From Laccaria trichodermophora (Eukaryota > Basidiomycota > Agaricomycetes > Agaricales > Hydnangiaceae): DNA of 64,000 bases. The stretch is from NCBI GenBank assembly GCA_018417955.1, contig JACTVC010000002.1, positions 2,108,001-2,172,000 on the forward strand, written 5' to 3'. The notes below the pieces were generated by a model. It made no database searches. It was not told the DNA's origin and worked only from the letters and a program-made list of their open reading frames with translations. The position numbers and the translations under genes were made by a program. This document shows positions 1 through 11,541 of this stretch, piece after piece (the stretch's first letter is position 1; each line of letters starts with the position of its first letter).

Positions 1-360
1 AAAGAAGAGGGTTTTTCTTTCTCGCGGCGGAGAGATAGAAAAGAGGAGCTCTTGCGAGGTACACGGTGAGATGGGTTTTCGCCCTGCTGGTGGCGAGATG
101 ATACAGCTTGCATGTCGTGCAAGCCAAGTGAGTGGTCGTGGGCAACGCTGAAGTGACGGGTAGAACAGAGCTTTAACCTGGCAGCAAGCTGGTTGTAAGC
201 TCGTAAGAGGGACGTTGCGAGCTTTACAACACCGTCGCGAACGTCGTTGGCCAAGTCAAGCCCAAGTCAGGGTGAAAAAACAGGTCATTGCTGTCGTCCA
301 AATCGGGCCACGTACAAACTGATTTATTAAAATACTACTACATATGATATACATCCTAAG
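1..360. other. No gene recognised at left edge
   Basis: No coding region, RNA gene or mobile-element signature is visible here. The stretch lies 3' of the minus-strand F-box-like gene and ends at a short tandem repeat. It may hold the 3' flank of that gene or of a gene beyond the window edge. Confidence 0.4.
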
Positions 361-440
361 TATTCACTAGTATTCACTAGTATTCACTAGTATTCACTAG
401 TATTCACTAGTATTCACTAGTATTCACTACTATCCACTCA
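361..440. repeat. 10-bp tandem repeat
   Basis: Six perfect head-to-tail copies of TATTCACTAG run from 361 to 420. A seventh copy follows with its last base changed, then a degenerate half copy. The array ends about 30 bp from the stop codon of the neighbouring F-box-like gene, so it probably lies in that gene's 3' UTR or terminator region. No function can be read from the sequence. Confidence 0.95.
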
Positions 441-468
441 CTATCGTACACTCTCTCTGCTGTCGGCA

Positions 469-1584
469 TCAGCAAACCAAAACTCGTATATTACGAGAAG
501 CACAGGCGTCGTGAACGCCCCTAACCTCTGCCAACGACCAAGACACAAACGGTGGAGAATTCGTTCCCCCTGGAAGTCCCAAACGCTTCAACGACCCAAA
601 CGAACCAGAACCAATCAACTCGCTCCATTCCTCTGCTGTGACTCGTATCATGCGCCCGCATACACTGAGTTCCACCAAATTCTGGCAACGCGCTTCAATT
701 CCAGTGAGGGTGCCAACGTCAACCTGGAGTCCCCTCAGGTGAAGGCCGTGGAGGAAAGGGTAGTCGGGCGAATCCGCGTCGATGATGAAGCGCGTTGAAG
801 GAACCTCTCCTCGTACCTCATACTCCAGGCACCCGACTGTACATGAATCGAGTACAAGCCGGATTTGTTCATCAAATTCCTCGGCTCTTTTTGTCAACAC
901 ATACAGAATATCGATGGATCCCCCGTTCGTCATTTGACAAATAAAACCCCCGGTAATATCGACATCTTCAAGCACGAGTTGGGAAGCGGGTAATGGGTGT
1001 GCAATGGAAGGGGGAATGATGTCCAAGTCGAGATGGGTGAGCTGTAATCGCTTGAGATTGGAAAACCTAAAGGTCATACTCTCATCCCATTCCAAGGATG
1101 GACGAGAGCAGAGAGAGTCAGCGAGGAGGCTGCCATCAATGTGTAGATCATTGACAGCTTCTGGATTCAACAGCAAGCTTAGGAACCTCTGTGCCTTTAG
1201 AGATAACTGTCCTCCAAATGTAAGCCTACGCAATTCAAGGGTAAGGAGGTGACGAAGACCAGTCATGTCCTTTGTGGAGCTGCAATCGTCCAACGTGACC
1301 ATTGGTCGAAGATTCAGCCCAGAGATGAGCGGAATGAGGGATGGATTCGTCGATAGTGTTCTTGCAAGTAATGCACATGCAGGAAATGTATGGATGGTTG
1401 GGAATGCATAGAGTCTCTTTCGAACGTAGAACAGCCACGACGGGGACACCGTCGCGAGACGAACGAAGTCACGAGGCCACCAATGGTCATTACTGTCCAG
1501 TATCAGGGGAATAAGATCGTCAATGAAGGGGCGAGCGGTATATGGATTGACGGACATCGTGGTGGTAGACAGCAACTTGAACAT
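469..1584 (-). CDS. F-box/LRR-like protein, uncharacterised
   Basis: This is a single-exon gene of 371 aa. The N-terminus has the layout of the many Agaricomycete F-box-like proteins: a hydrophobic stretch around IDDLIPLIL, then a short segment with LATVSPSWLFYVRKRLY, where F-box proteins carry their second and third helices. The remainder alternates leucine-rich segments such as LKRLQLTHLDL and LVELSVCG, which fits irregular LRR-type repeats. Such proteins usually act as substrate adaptors of SCF ubiquitin ligases, but the F-box consensus is weak, so the role is inferred. A second in-frame Met nine residues in (1557) is an equally good start. The downstream neighbour on the other strand is an acyltransferase. 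Confidence 0.6.
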   Translation of the reverse strand: MFKLLSTTTMSVNPYTARPFIDDLIPLILDSNDHWWPRDFVRLATVSPSWLFYVRKRLYAFPTIHTFPACALLARTLSTNPSLIPLISGLNLRPMVTLDDCSSTKDMTGLRHLLTLELRRLTFGGQLSLKAQRFLSLLLNPEAVNDLHIDGSLLADSLCSRPSLEWDESMTFRFSNLKRLQLTHLDLDIIPPSIAHPLPASQLVLEDVDITGGFICQMTNGGSIDILYVLTKRAEEFDEQIRLVLDSCTVGCLEYEVRGEVPSTRFIIDADSPDYPFLHGLHLRGLQVDVGTLTGIEARCQNLVELSVCGRMIRVTAEEWSELIGSGSFGSLKRLGLPGGTNSPPFVSWSLAEVRGVHDACASRNIRVLVC

Positions 1585-1702
1585 TCACCATGTTCACAAA
1601 ACACGCTTTTGACGTCCTTCGTGGCGTTAGTGTGATTTTAAGTCACAGCACCTATGTAACCTGGTTTCCTACCCTTAAAATAATATATTCCTGACCACCT
1701 CC

Positions 1703-3183
1703 ATGATGGACATTCATGAGCTTCCAATTTCAAAGCGCCTAGCCCAGTCATGGCGTACGACGCTCAAAGCAATCTTGTTTTGTCTCCTGTTCAACTTTGG
1801 TTGCCTCATGATCAACGCTTCACAATTCGTATTCTTGCTCCCCCTGAGAATTCTTCCTTTTCGATGGTCCAGAAGTTTGTACTATACCGGAATTCGATAT
1901 ACCAAGGGATCCTTTGGATGCTTGCAGAGTATGTCTCCAATTGCCTCTAGAATTATCCAACCACCTCAATGCCGCAGTTCTCATGTGTCAATGGTTCGCA
2001 CCCACAAAGTTGCTGATCACCTTTGAGACAAAGGGAGAGGGACGATTCACCCCCGAAGAGATTCAAAGTTATTCCATTAAGAACAAACATGGTGATATCG
2101 TCGCTTTGAACTTTCCCTCAAAGTTCGTCTTGATAGCAAATCATCAAGTATGTCATTGAGGCTTTCTCGATAATGAAAATCATTGTCATGTGGAACAGAT
2201 TTATGCAGACTGGTGGTATGCATGGTGTCTGACCTACTTTTTGAGCCCTCGAAAAATTCATCAACATGTCTACATTACACTCAAAAAGAGTCTTCAATGG
2301 GTGCCAGTGGTTGGTTGGGTGCGTTGAGGCTGTTCGCGTCTCTACGGTCTAACGCTATCGCAGGGGATGCAATTCTTCAACTTTATATTCCTTGCGCGCT
2401 CATGGGCATCGGATCGTTTACAACTGGCCGCCGACCTGGCATCTCTGGGCAAAGCGGCAGAGAAGGAAGACCGGCCGCTATGTTTCATGCTCTACCCTGA
2501 AGGAACATTGGTTAGCAATGATACCCGGCCCAGAAGTAAGAAGTTCGCCGAGAAAATGGGGATTGTGTGTCTCCTCACATTGCAGATAAACAAAGATCTA
2601 ACGACCCACAAAAGGTAGACTTGAAGAACATCCTGCTTCCAAGGTCGACGGGGTTGCATTACAGCCTTCGGTCGCTGGCTCCACGGATACCCGACCTGCG
2701 GCTATTGGATCTTACAGTCGTCTACCCTGGTATGCCCGAATCATAGGATGTGCAACCTCCCAGACTCATTAATTGATAGGCGTCCCACCAACGGGATATG
2801 GCCAAAATTACTACACACTGAGGTCCATCTTCTTTGATGGTGTTCCTCCCCCTAAAGTTCATATGCACCTCCGGATATTTGACGTCACGCGAGATATTCC
2901 AGTTGGGAATCTGGAAACGAGCAAGACAAATGGTTCAGTTGAGGTGGACATTCCCGCAGAGGAAAAGGAAGAGTTTGATCTATGGCTCAGGAAACTATGG
3001 CGGGAGAAGGACGAATCAATGGACAGGTTTTATGAGACAGGATTCTTTGATACCAGTTCTGCTTCCAAAGGCCTCAAGGTTGAAATTCCCTTGAAGTTGG
3101 GGCGGAAACGGGAAATTTTGGACGCATTTTGCTTCTTTCTGCCAGCAGGGGTCGCGTACTTGTGGGGCCGAGTTCGAGGGTAA
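1703..3183 (+). CDS. PlsC-type lysophospholipid acyltransferase (LCLAT1/AGPAT5-like)
   Basis: This is a membrane acyltransferase that would move an acyl chain from acyl-CoA onto a lysophospholipid, probably in the ER. Splicing at consensus sites joins about six exons. The catalytic H-X4-D block reads NHQIYADWWY, and the NHQ...DW form is typical of the LCLAT1/AGPAT5 and yeast Cst26 branch. The acyl-acceptor motif YPEGT lies in the exon at about 2500. A hydrophobic N-terminal segment (about residues 20-50) and a hydrophobic C-terminal stretch before the stop suggest membrane anchors. The intron at about 1931-1979 joins the N-terminal segment to the block starting LMCQWFAPTKL. Substrate preference cannot be read from sequence. 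Confidence 0.85.
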
Positions 3184-3223
3184 GGAAATGATTGCTTTAC
3201 ACGGACAGCTAGTTAGATAGATT

Positions 3224-3587
3224 CTAACCGGAAAGCTGAGCACGTTTGTTTTCTAATTCTTTGACCATGTGCAAACTTGAGTCGAGAAACCTCTCCACGC
3301 AGTTTACCAAACAACTTTCATCGGCTCTTGAGAGACTGGTTGAGGGTTTTGAGGACATGCACCTGAAATGAGGTTATGGAAAGACAAAGTCAAGTGGCTG
3401 AAGGAGCTCACTTGTCCCAACACAGGTCTGTGAAGCGTTGTATTGAAGCGTGTAATTTTGCCTGCGCTTGCTCTCTCTCGATAAAGGACGTGAGCTCTTT
3501 CTGAAAAGACTATTAGATTACGAAGGGCGGTTTAAAAAAAGTATAGCCAACCTGTGTAGCTTGATCAAAGTGTAAATTGTCGGACAT
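3224..3587 (-). CDS. TIM8: Tim8, small TIM chaperone of the mitochondrial intermembrane space
   Basis: Three short exons encode an 87-residue protein, the usual size of Tim8. It carries the twin CX3C motif of small TIM proteins, CWDKC and CLVNC, separated by 15 residues. Small TIMs form hexamers in the intermembrane space that escort hydrophobic precursors; Tim8 pairs with Tim13. The start is the Met of MSDNLHFDQATQ. The first intron follows that block, and the second splits the Lys codon between the two cysteines of the first motif. Each exon is too short for simple ORF calling. The gene is head-to-head with IES1, with 183 bp between start codons. Confidence 0.93.
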
Positions 3588-3770
3588 AGTGACGGTTAGT
3601 TGAAGGAGGAAGGTACTTTGTCCACGTGATGTCCTTTGCAGACTTACCCTGTTCTATTCCATTCTTCAGCCCAAGTATATCCTTCATGGGCGCCTTTTCC
3701 GCATTTGCTTGCTTGCCTCGTGTCTTCAACTTCCTTCCCTCATGACCTCTGCATCCTCCGCGTCCCAGTC

Positions 3771-5466
3771 ATGGCCCCCAGAACCGATTCCACCGTTAGC
3801 CCCATATCTCGATCATCTACTACTTCCACTCACCCGCCTCATCTCAACAGTGTTGGCTACCTTAGTCGCAAGGCCTTACCCATCAAGCGCAACGATGCAG
3901 AACCTCTGACGCGGGATGATGTTCAGTTTGACCTTCTGAGTTACATTTTTTCGGACACGAAAGCTGTTTTCACCACTCCATACCCCTCAAAATCACCCAA
4001 GATACCCTTCGGCGAACTATATGTGTCCGCCCTGTACAACTCAACCAAATGTTCGAAAGTTCTGAAGGACAAGATGCTTGAGACCCCTGATTTTGGCGTC
4101 GAGCTTGCCAAGATCTCACTGTTGACCAACGTTGGTCGCATTAATACCACGATGGCTTGTACGAAATGCCTTTCCAGTCATGGATGAAATAACTGACATG
4201 GCTGTAGTCTTCCCGGAGATGAAGACCGCGTTGAGAACTTATCATCCAGTCCCCTCATTACAAAAAACCGATGGAAATGCCCAAGATGCGCCTCGCATAA
4301 AAAATTGCCTAAAGGCCGCTCTTCTTCCATCCGAACTTAAGGCTGTGCCTCCCTCCACGCCAGAGGAGATACTTGCAAAACGCGTGAGTTATCGTCGTTA
4401 TTTTTAGGCTCGTGTCTAATGCACATTTCACTCAAGAGGGCAGGACAATGCCCACCCACCAGTGTTGTGAACCTAATATTTGTCCTGGCAAATCATGCTG
4501 CGGTAAATTTTTAAAATCCCCCTCCTCAATGACCCTTGTTTAAGCCGAAGCTTCTAGCCGTTAGCAACCACTCACTTCGATGGCAATCTGAACTTTCTGG
4601 ACCTCTTTATTCCGGGGAAAAAGTTTTCATCTGCTGATCGAGGTCGGGCGTTCTTGTGGATTCTCTATCATTATCTGGAAAGCTCGGATGGACCAAATCC
4701 ATTTAATGACACTTATGCTCAGAATCACCCGGGGAAAGCGCCTGTCTTGCGCCGGCTCAGTGAATCAGAACTAAGAAGAGAAAACGTCGATACACCCCAA
4801 GAAATTGATTGGGGAAGAATGATGTCAAACCAACGAAACGCATTTTTGCAGAGACTTGTGTCATCAATCGAGTACGAGAAAAAAGCCAAGGCCGCTGCTC
4901 CACATTTTATCTCAGGTCTGCTTTCTTCTTCACACGTTTTTACTTTTGCTGAATGGATTCGTTTCAGTTACTCCCGAATCAAACCAACGACGTCCTCGTC
5001 CCCAACGACAAGGATATGACGTTGCAAAAGACGACGGAGCTTTTCTTTACTACGTCCCAAGTCAAGAGTCACCCGCCGCGGTAGTGCCGCGACCACAACC
5101 AAAAGGTTGGCCAACGACTTTCTATCCTTCGCATGCCAAAACGAGCCTATTCTAGTTCTACACAACCCACCACCACCACCTGTAGGGCCGCTTCGTATCG
5201 AAGAGCGCACGATGCTTCAACGTAAGCCCATGCCGCATATGTCCGACCTTTCTTACCATTGTTGAGATTAGACGCATGGCATATTGCGTCGACAACTGAC
5301 CCACTTCTGGATTCTGACGAGGAAGACCTGGATGAGCATACACGACAAGACTATTGTAAGGCCCCCAATTTCTCATGCAAAGCACCACGTCAAGCACTTC
5401 CTCTTCTCTCTAGCACGACGCCTCAATGTCCTCGATCGATTGGTCAGGCAACCAACCCCTACATAA
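3771..5466 (+). CDS. IES1: INO80 complex subunit Ies1-like protein
   Basis: This gene encodes a subunit of the INO80 chromatin remodeller. Diagnostic stretches, in order, are FGELYVSALYNSTKCSKVL, NVGRINTTMAFFPEMKTAL, RTYHPVPSLQ, GRAFLWILYHYLE and, near the C-terminus, LDSDEEDLDEHTRQDY. About eight exons are needed. One intron (about 4155-4203) restores NTTMA-FFPEMK. Another (about 5107-5156) joins a proline stretch to the block reading VGPLRIEERTMLQ. The start at 3771 is preferred over the upstream in-frame Met at 3636, because conservation begins after it and TIM8 lies just upstream. The protein ends in NVLDRLVRQPTPT. Confidence 0.88.
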
Positions 5467-5707
5467 CTTTTGCAACAGTACGAACCCATCGCGAATTGAT
5501 CAATCCAAGACACACATCTTTTGAAGCAACATCCAAATGGACTGTGAGTTTTAATACATGGGTGGTATGTTGAATACAATAAAGTATAGGCTCAGCCTAC
5601 GTAGACGAAAGAGTAAAGACTGTGGTGCAACCCTAAGGGATGTGCATACTTGTAAGCTTCTGACCAGCCGGAGATAACCTCGATTGAAGAAAAAAAAAGT
5701 ACGTGTA

Positions 5708-6823
5708 TCAGAAACCACCAGGCAGAGAAAGAACGGGGTGTTCAAATCCGGACCGTTCATGAAGCGGCATGAGATCAGCAGGAGCGCTGTGTCGTTTCCA
5801 TTTCGACCTCCTGCCGTCAACATCCTCCGAATCACTACAAGCAAGCTCATGTGCCATGGACACAGTTCGTCGCTTAATGGTAGAAAGCATATTATACGCT
5901 TTAGCTTCCCGAGTTTCAAGCGCATGGGGGCTCGTTGAAACGGTTGTTGTGACGCGGAGGTCCGAGACAGTTCGTTCTCGAGCTGGCATCCGCAGCCTTC
6001 CCACATCAATCAACCGTCGGGCTGCGGGCTTCCTCGCAGCCAATGAAGGAATGATATCAGATTGAAGTTGAGGTCTAGGACTGGGACTTGGTGCGCGATG
6101 GGTTTGGTGGGAGCTCAACCGAGCAGAAATTTGATCAAGAGAGGGAAGAGCCTTGGGTTTGACATTGTAGGCAGTCGAACGGAGCTCTCGCTTGTCGACA
6201 GTCAGCCTGAAGTCTACTTGCTCAATCCACACCTCACGAGCTGTGGGACGAACGCCATCATGATCATTACTCAACGATTGGAAGAGTTCGAGTGGTGAAA
6301 TGAGACCAGGGGAAGGCAAGGAATAGTGGAAAATCGAGGGAGAGTCGGGGGGCGTCTTTGGGGTCATAGCGGCTGTTGGAGATGGGGGTGCATGAACTTT
6401 GGACAAAAAGAGAGCACGGCGCTCAACTACAGTGATGAGATGGTCAATTTCAATAAACAATTTGATGATCACCAACACACCTTGTTTGTTCTTATGGGCT
6501 TTGAGAGCGATCTCCTTGCGAAGGTCAACATCTTTCCTGCCTCCAAGCGCGGCATTTCGTTCCTTGGACGCCTTAAGAAGCGCTTCAAAACGCTCACGTC
6601 CAAGGCCTTTGCCTGTGTGTGCGACCTCGGAGGGACGGAGGGGCGAAAGTTGTTGATTAAATCTCGTGTGAGTGGGAGGGGGAGTTAGATGGCGTGGCCT
6701 AAAACCGTCAGCATCGAGTGAGGATGTTAGGAACGATGTGGCGGAGAACGGAGAATAGGGTTCGACAAGAAGCTCCTGAGGGGGAGGGGGAGAAATCGAT
6801 ATTTGAGGAATTGGAGAGGCCAT
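5708..6823 (-). CDS. Uncharacterised Pro/Ser-rich protein
   Basis: The family is not recognised. The product is about 350-370 aa, rich in Pro, Ser and Arg, with a better-structured central block: RERFEALLKASKERNAALG, then KEIALKAHKNKQ, then VERRALFLSKVHAPPSP. No membrane segment or enzyme motif is seen, and its composition fits a largely disordered regulatory protein. A consensus intron of 54 nt (6427-6480) lies between KAHKNKQ and VERRALF. It is a multiple of three and has no stop, so retention would insert 18 hydrophobic residues without breaking the frame. The start MASPIP (6823) is preferred over an upstream Met at 6865. Confidence 0.6.
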   Translation of the reverse strand: MASPIPQISISPPPPQELLVEPYSPFSATSFLTSSLDADGFRPRHLTPPPTHTRFNQQLSPLRPSEVAHTGKGLGRERFEALLKASKERNAALGGRKDVDLRKEIALKAHKNKQGVLVIIKLFIEIDHLITVVERRALFLSKVHAPPSPTAAMTPKTPPDSPSIFHYSLPSPGLISPLELFQSLSNDHDGVRPTAREVWIEQVDFRLTVDKRELRSTAYNVKPKALPSLDQISARLSSHQTHRAPSPSPRPQLQSDIIPSLAARKPAARRLIDVGRLRMPARERTVSDLRVTTTVSTSPHALETREAKAYNMLSTIKRRTVSMAHELACSDSEDVDGRRSKWKRHSAPADLMPLHERSGFEHPVLSLPGGF

Positions 6824-7113
6824 GTGTAATAACGGCGAGAATATTATGTATGTAGGACAACGCAATAGGCGACCTGCACCTAGAGAAAGTTACGGACACG
6901 AACGCAGCAAGAGAAGAAAATGAAAAAGGAAAAGCGGCTGTGTGGGCGGCGTTGGAACAACACCCCTTGTCTGTATATATGTGCACATACAATTCTGATA
7001 CAACAACTACCACACCTGATACTCGTTTCTTCCTTCGTGGTTACCATGCGTTCACTTGGAGATCGTAGCCAATTCCATCCAGCAGTAAATACATTTCAGT
7101 ACAATTCCTATGC

Positions 7114-8379
<1,266 letters not shown>

Positions 8380-8501
8380 TTTGTTGGGTTCCAAGAAAAG
8401 TGATAGTTGGGACGAAAGATCAAAATTTAAATGACTCGATCTAAGCACATCATCGAGATAATCTTATCTGATATCTAAACAAGTCCATTTCACGTCCCAT
8501 T

Positions 8502-9576
8502 TCACCACTCCTCTCTTCTTTTCTGGAATTGTTCCGCGAGCTCGTCCTTTCCCTTCTCAAATTTTTCAAAAACTCCGAGAATATTACCTGTGCATATGTT
8601 TATATCGCCCTTTTCTAAACCTTCCATCGTCTTGGTGATATATTCTTCCAAAGGCATCCAGAATTTGGACAACTTTTCTGTAGTTCCGTAGGCTTATAAT
8701 AAAACAAAGGCAATCATCAAAATGGCGTTGAACTGCGCATTTGGGGCTTTACTCACCATCATGGAGTTCTGATTCAACAAGACTAGTAACATTTATGATT
8801 GTGCATGTCCCTCGTTGGAAAATAGAAAGTAAGTACTAACGGTGGTATAATTTCCATGACGTGAACGTTTGTATTCTTCAGTTGGGCTCGAAGTGAGACC
8901 GAAAAACTGTGCAACGCCGCTTTGGAAGCCGAGTAGTTGAGAACCCAGGGAGCTGGAACAATTGCGAGGCCGGAGGTTACGGGTATTATGGAACACTTTC
9001 TACCTTGCGCCTGCAAAAATCAGTTGGATAAACCTTAGGTATGAAGTCGACGTTCAAGTTACCCCAAGATTAAGGAAATGAGGTAGGAACAAGGATATCA
9101 ATGCCACAACGGACGTATAGTTGATGTTCATTTCGCTGACAATCTCTAGCTTGGGGTTAGCAAAAGATGTGCCATGGTATTTAAACTGCCATTTACTGGA
9201 CAAATCCACTTCACCCTTGAAATCGAATTCATGCTGAACTCCGGCACAGAGAATAATAGAATCGAGCTGTCACATGAAATTAGGTATGTTCGTTGGATGT
9301 GGATGGTGGAGGCGACGATGACTTCGGACTGACATTGGGATACTTGAGAACGATCTCTTCAACAAACTTCTTCAAAGCATCGTGACTAGCTTCGACATCG
9401 AGCTGAACGGTCTCTAAACCCTCTTTAGCGAGTTCATCGAGTCGTTCCTGCCGCCGTCCAGCTGCGATGACGCAGGGTTTGCCCGGCAGCCTGGCGACGC
9501 TTTGAGCCAAGGCACGTCCGATCCCAGAGGTGGCACCCGTTACAAGCACGCATTTGCTATCCTTGATGCTCGCCAT
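8502..9576 (-). CDS. Short-chain dehydrogenase/reductase (DltE-like)
   Basis: This is an NAD(P)-dependent classical SDR of unknown substrate. The start MASIKDSKC leads directly into the nucleotide-binding motif TGATSGIGRAL. A middle exon carries a D-x-I-I-L-C-A-G-V block after splicing. The exon at about 8840-9007 carries the catalytic region, with PVTSGLAIVPAPW and the YSASK Tyr-x3-Lys pair. The C-terminal exon ends in QFQKRREEW. About five exons are separated by short introns. The length of about 250 aa is normal for a classical SDR. It sits upstream of LYS1 on the same strand, with 122 bp between, and head-to-head with the TPR gene at 9729. Confidence 0.88.
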
Positions 9577-9728
9577 ATGAAAAGGAAGCGTTTATGCAAC
9601 TTGCTTTACTATCGATTTGAAGAGGGGGGTTGACAGAAGATGGAGATGATTTATAGCTTCTGTTACGTCATCAATTATGATTTTGATTCTAATCATCCAC
9701 TGACTAATGAAATGCTACGCAAATCCTA

Positions 9729-10716
9729 ATGACTGATTCAACCCCAACGGCAGGCTCTGACTCTGATTTCAAGGTAACTTATCTGTTCGATTAATCATGC
9801 ATAATTCTGATGTGGCCAAAAGCAATTGCTGCAGGATGCGCAAGAAAGAAAGGCCGAGGGCAACGACTACTTTCGTGCCAATAAGTGGAACGAAGCCCTC
9901 GTAGCGTACCGCACAGGGCTCAACGGATTACCGAAGTTAAAATCAAAAACTGAAGATCCTGCGCCGGAATCATCCCAAAACCCAGAAGGCCAATCACTTG
10001 AGCCCATCGATCGTCCGACTGAAGTTGAAAACTCGAAATCCGATTCTGAGGACTCTGAGATAAATCAAGAATTGACTAAAGCACGAGCTGTGTTAAATGC
10101 CAATATCGCGGCGTGCTACCTCAAACTAGTGTGTCACCTGATAGTCGACGATATGTTAGTCACTGACCAGTCAAATTGAGGGAGAGCATAAACAGGCTAT
10201 CGAGGCTTGTACTCAAGGTGCGCCATGCAGTGCCTATCGTCGCACATCACTAGAAAGGCATCTCAATTTAGCCCTTCTCGATGACCCAGACTATGTGAAG
10301 GCTTTACAACGGCGTGCGATCTGCAACGAAATACTGAACACTTGGTCTTCGTTAACAGCTGCACAAGAAGGTGAGAACTGCGAACGAGTCATCACCGTGC
10401 CATCTCACTCTGTGTACCCTTTGAAGATTACACTTCTCTGCTGAGACTAAGCTCAATTCAGTCTCAAACTCGAGAAATTGAAGGAAAGCTTCGTAGTATC
10501 AAGCCACGCCTCGAGGCTGCTCAGAAAGCGGAAACGGCCGAAATGCTGGGGAAGCTGAAAGGCCTTGGTAATAGTATATTGGGTACGCCTCTAGATTGCA
10601 ACATGGTAGCAAGGAAACTGACACTTTCTTCTCCAGGAAACTTTGGATTATCAACGGATAACTTCAAATTTGAGCCGAATGGGCAAGGGGGTTACTCGAT
10701 GAACTTCAATCAGTAG
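9729..10716 (+). CDS. TPR protein, TTC1-like
   Basis: This is a tetratricopeptide-repeat protein resembling TTC1, a putative Hsp70/Hsp90 co-chaperone adaptor. TPR helices are seen in AEGNDYFRANKWNEALVAYR, then ARAVLNANIAACYLKL, EHKQAIEACTQ and ALLDDPDYVKALQRRA. An acidic, Ser-rich insert separates the first and second helices of the array. The C-terminal tail GLGNSILGNFGLSTDNFKF is characteristic of the TTC1 family, and the last residues are SMNFNQ. At least five exons are needed, and the first is only 15 codons. The gene is convergent with IMP1. Confidence 0.88.
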
Positions 10717-10859
10717 TGTTGGGAATCCAGAGAGGTCAGGTATAATGCTGAAGAAGGCGTTTCTATTTCCTCATGCGCAGGGTGTATCAGTCGATGAATA
10801 CAGTGGGATTCCGGAAAATAGTAAATTCCCCTGGGGGCCAGATCTTGAATAGAGGTGAA

Positions 10860-11477
10860 TTACGGATATGATGGAATTAACAACTTTCTTACCCTAGCCA
10901 ATAATTTTGCTTGTATCAGAGCCATAGATACGGGGCCATAGTCGCGCGAGTCCCTTGAGAATGCAGCGTTATCTCCGCTGATCCATATATGCCCCTTCGG
11001 TATAACGACATGCTCGGTGGAAGGCGCTTTTTCGCCTGTTGGGTCGACACAAATGATGTCTCTGGGAAGTCCAAGAACCCGTTTGCAGATGATTCGACTG
11101 GGGTCGATTGGTGATCTCAGGGTGATGAGGTCACCGCGAGCAACACTGCCGGGTTTGAGGCGATAAGTGAGGCGGTCTTCAATGACAATTTCGCCGCTGT
11201 CAGCCAGAGTCGGCAACATGGATGGTCCTGCCATCTAAGTAATGAGCGTGACGAAGAAGCATTATGTGGATTTGAATACAAGCGAAGGTCGTCCAACATA
11301 TTCGGCGAAGAGATGAAGGGCGCAAGCCAGATTTACAACCTGTAATGAGCGACATGAGCAATAATCGCACTGCATAAACTTTTTTGTCACCTTAAAGACC
11401 TTGAGAGCGAGAAACTTGAGCTGATACGATGGTGGTTTGGTCCGGAAATCGGAAAGGCGAGATACCCATTTTATCAT
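10860..11477 (-). CDS. IMP1: Mitochondrial inner membrane protease subunit 1
   Basis: This is a type-I-like signal peptidase of the mitochondrial inner membrane that cleaves sorting signals of proteins such as cytochrome b2 and Cox2. After removal of two introns, the N-terminal segment ends in HLFAEYVGRPSL and runs into MAGPSMLPT, which holds the catalytic Ser. The general-base Lys lies in IICKRVLGLPRD, and the distal box is GHIWISGDNAAFSRDSRDYG. The product is about 173 aa, the usual Imp1 length. The block starting VVNLACALHLF fits the single membrane helix. The gene is head-to-head with ELP4, with 64 bp between start codons. Confidence 0.93.
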
Positions 11478-11541
11478 TCCAAAACGACGACACTACAGGA
11501 GTCAGCCAGAGGTATTACGTAACTGTGTCCCCTCAACAGAA

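Noticed and set aside
1908..3243. Short ORFs on both strands over the acyltransferase gene
   Set aside because: They are explained by exons and introns of the spliced acyltransferase.
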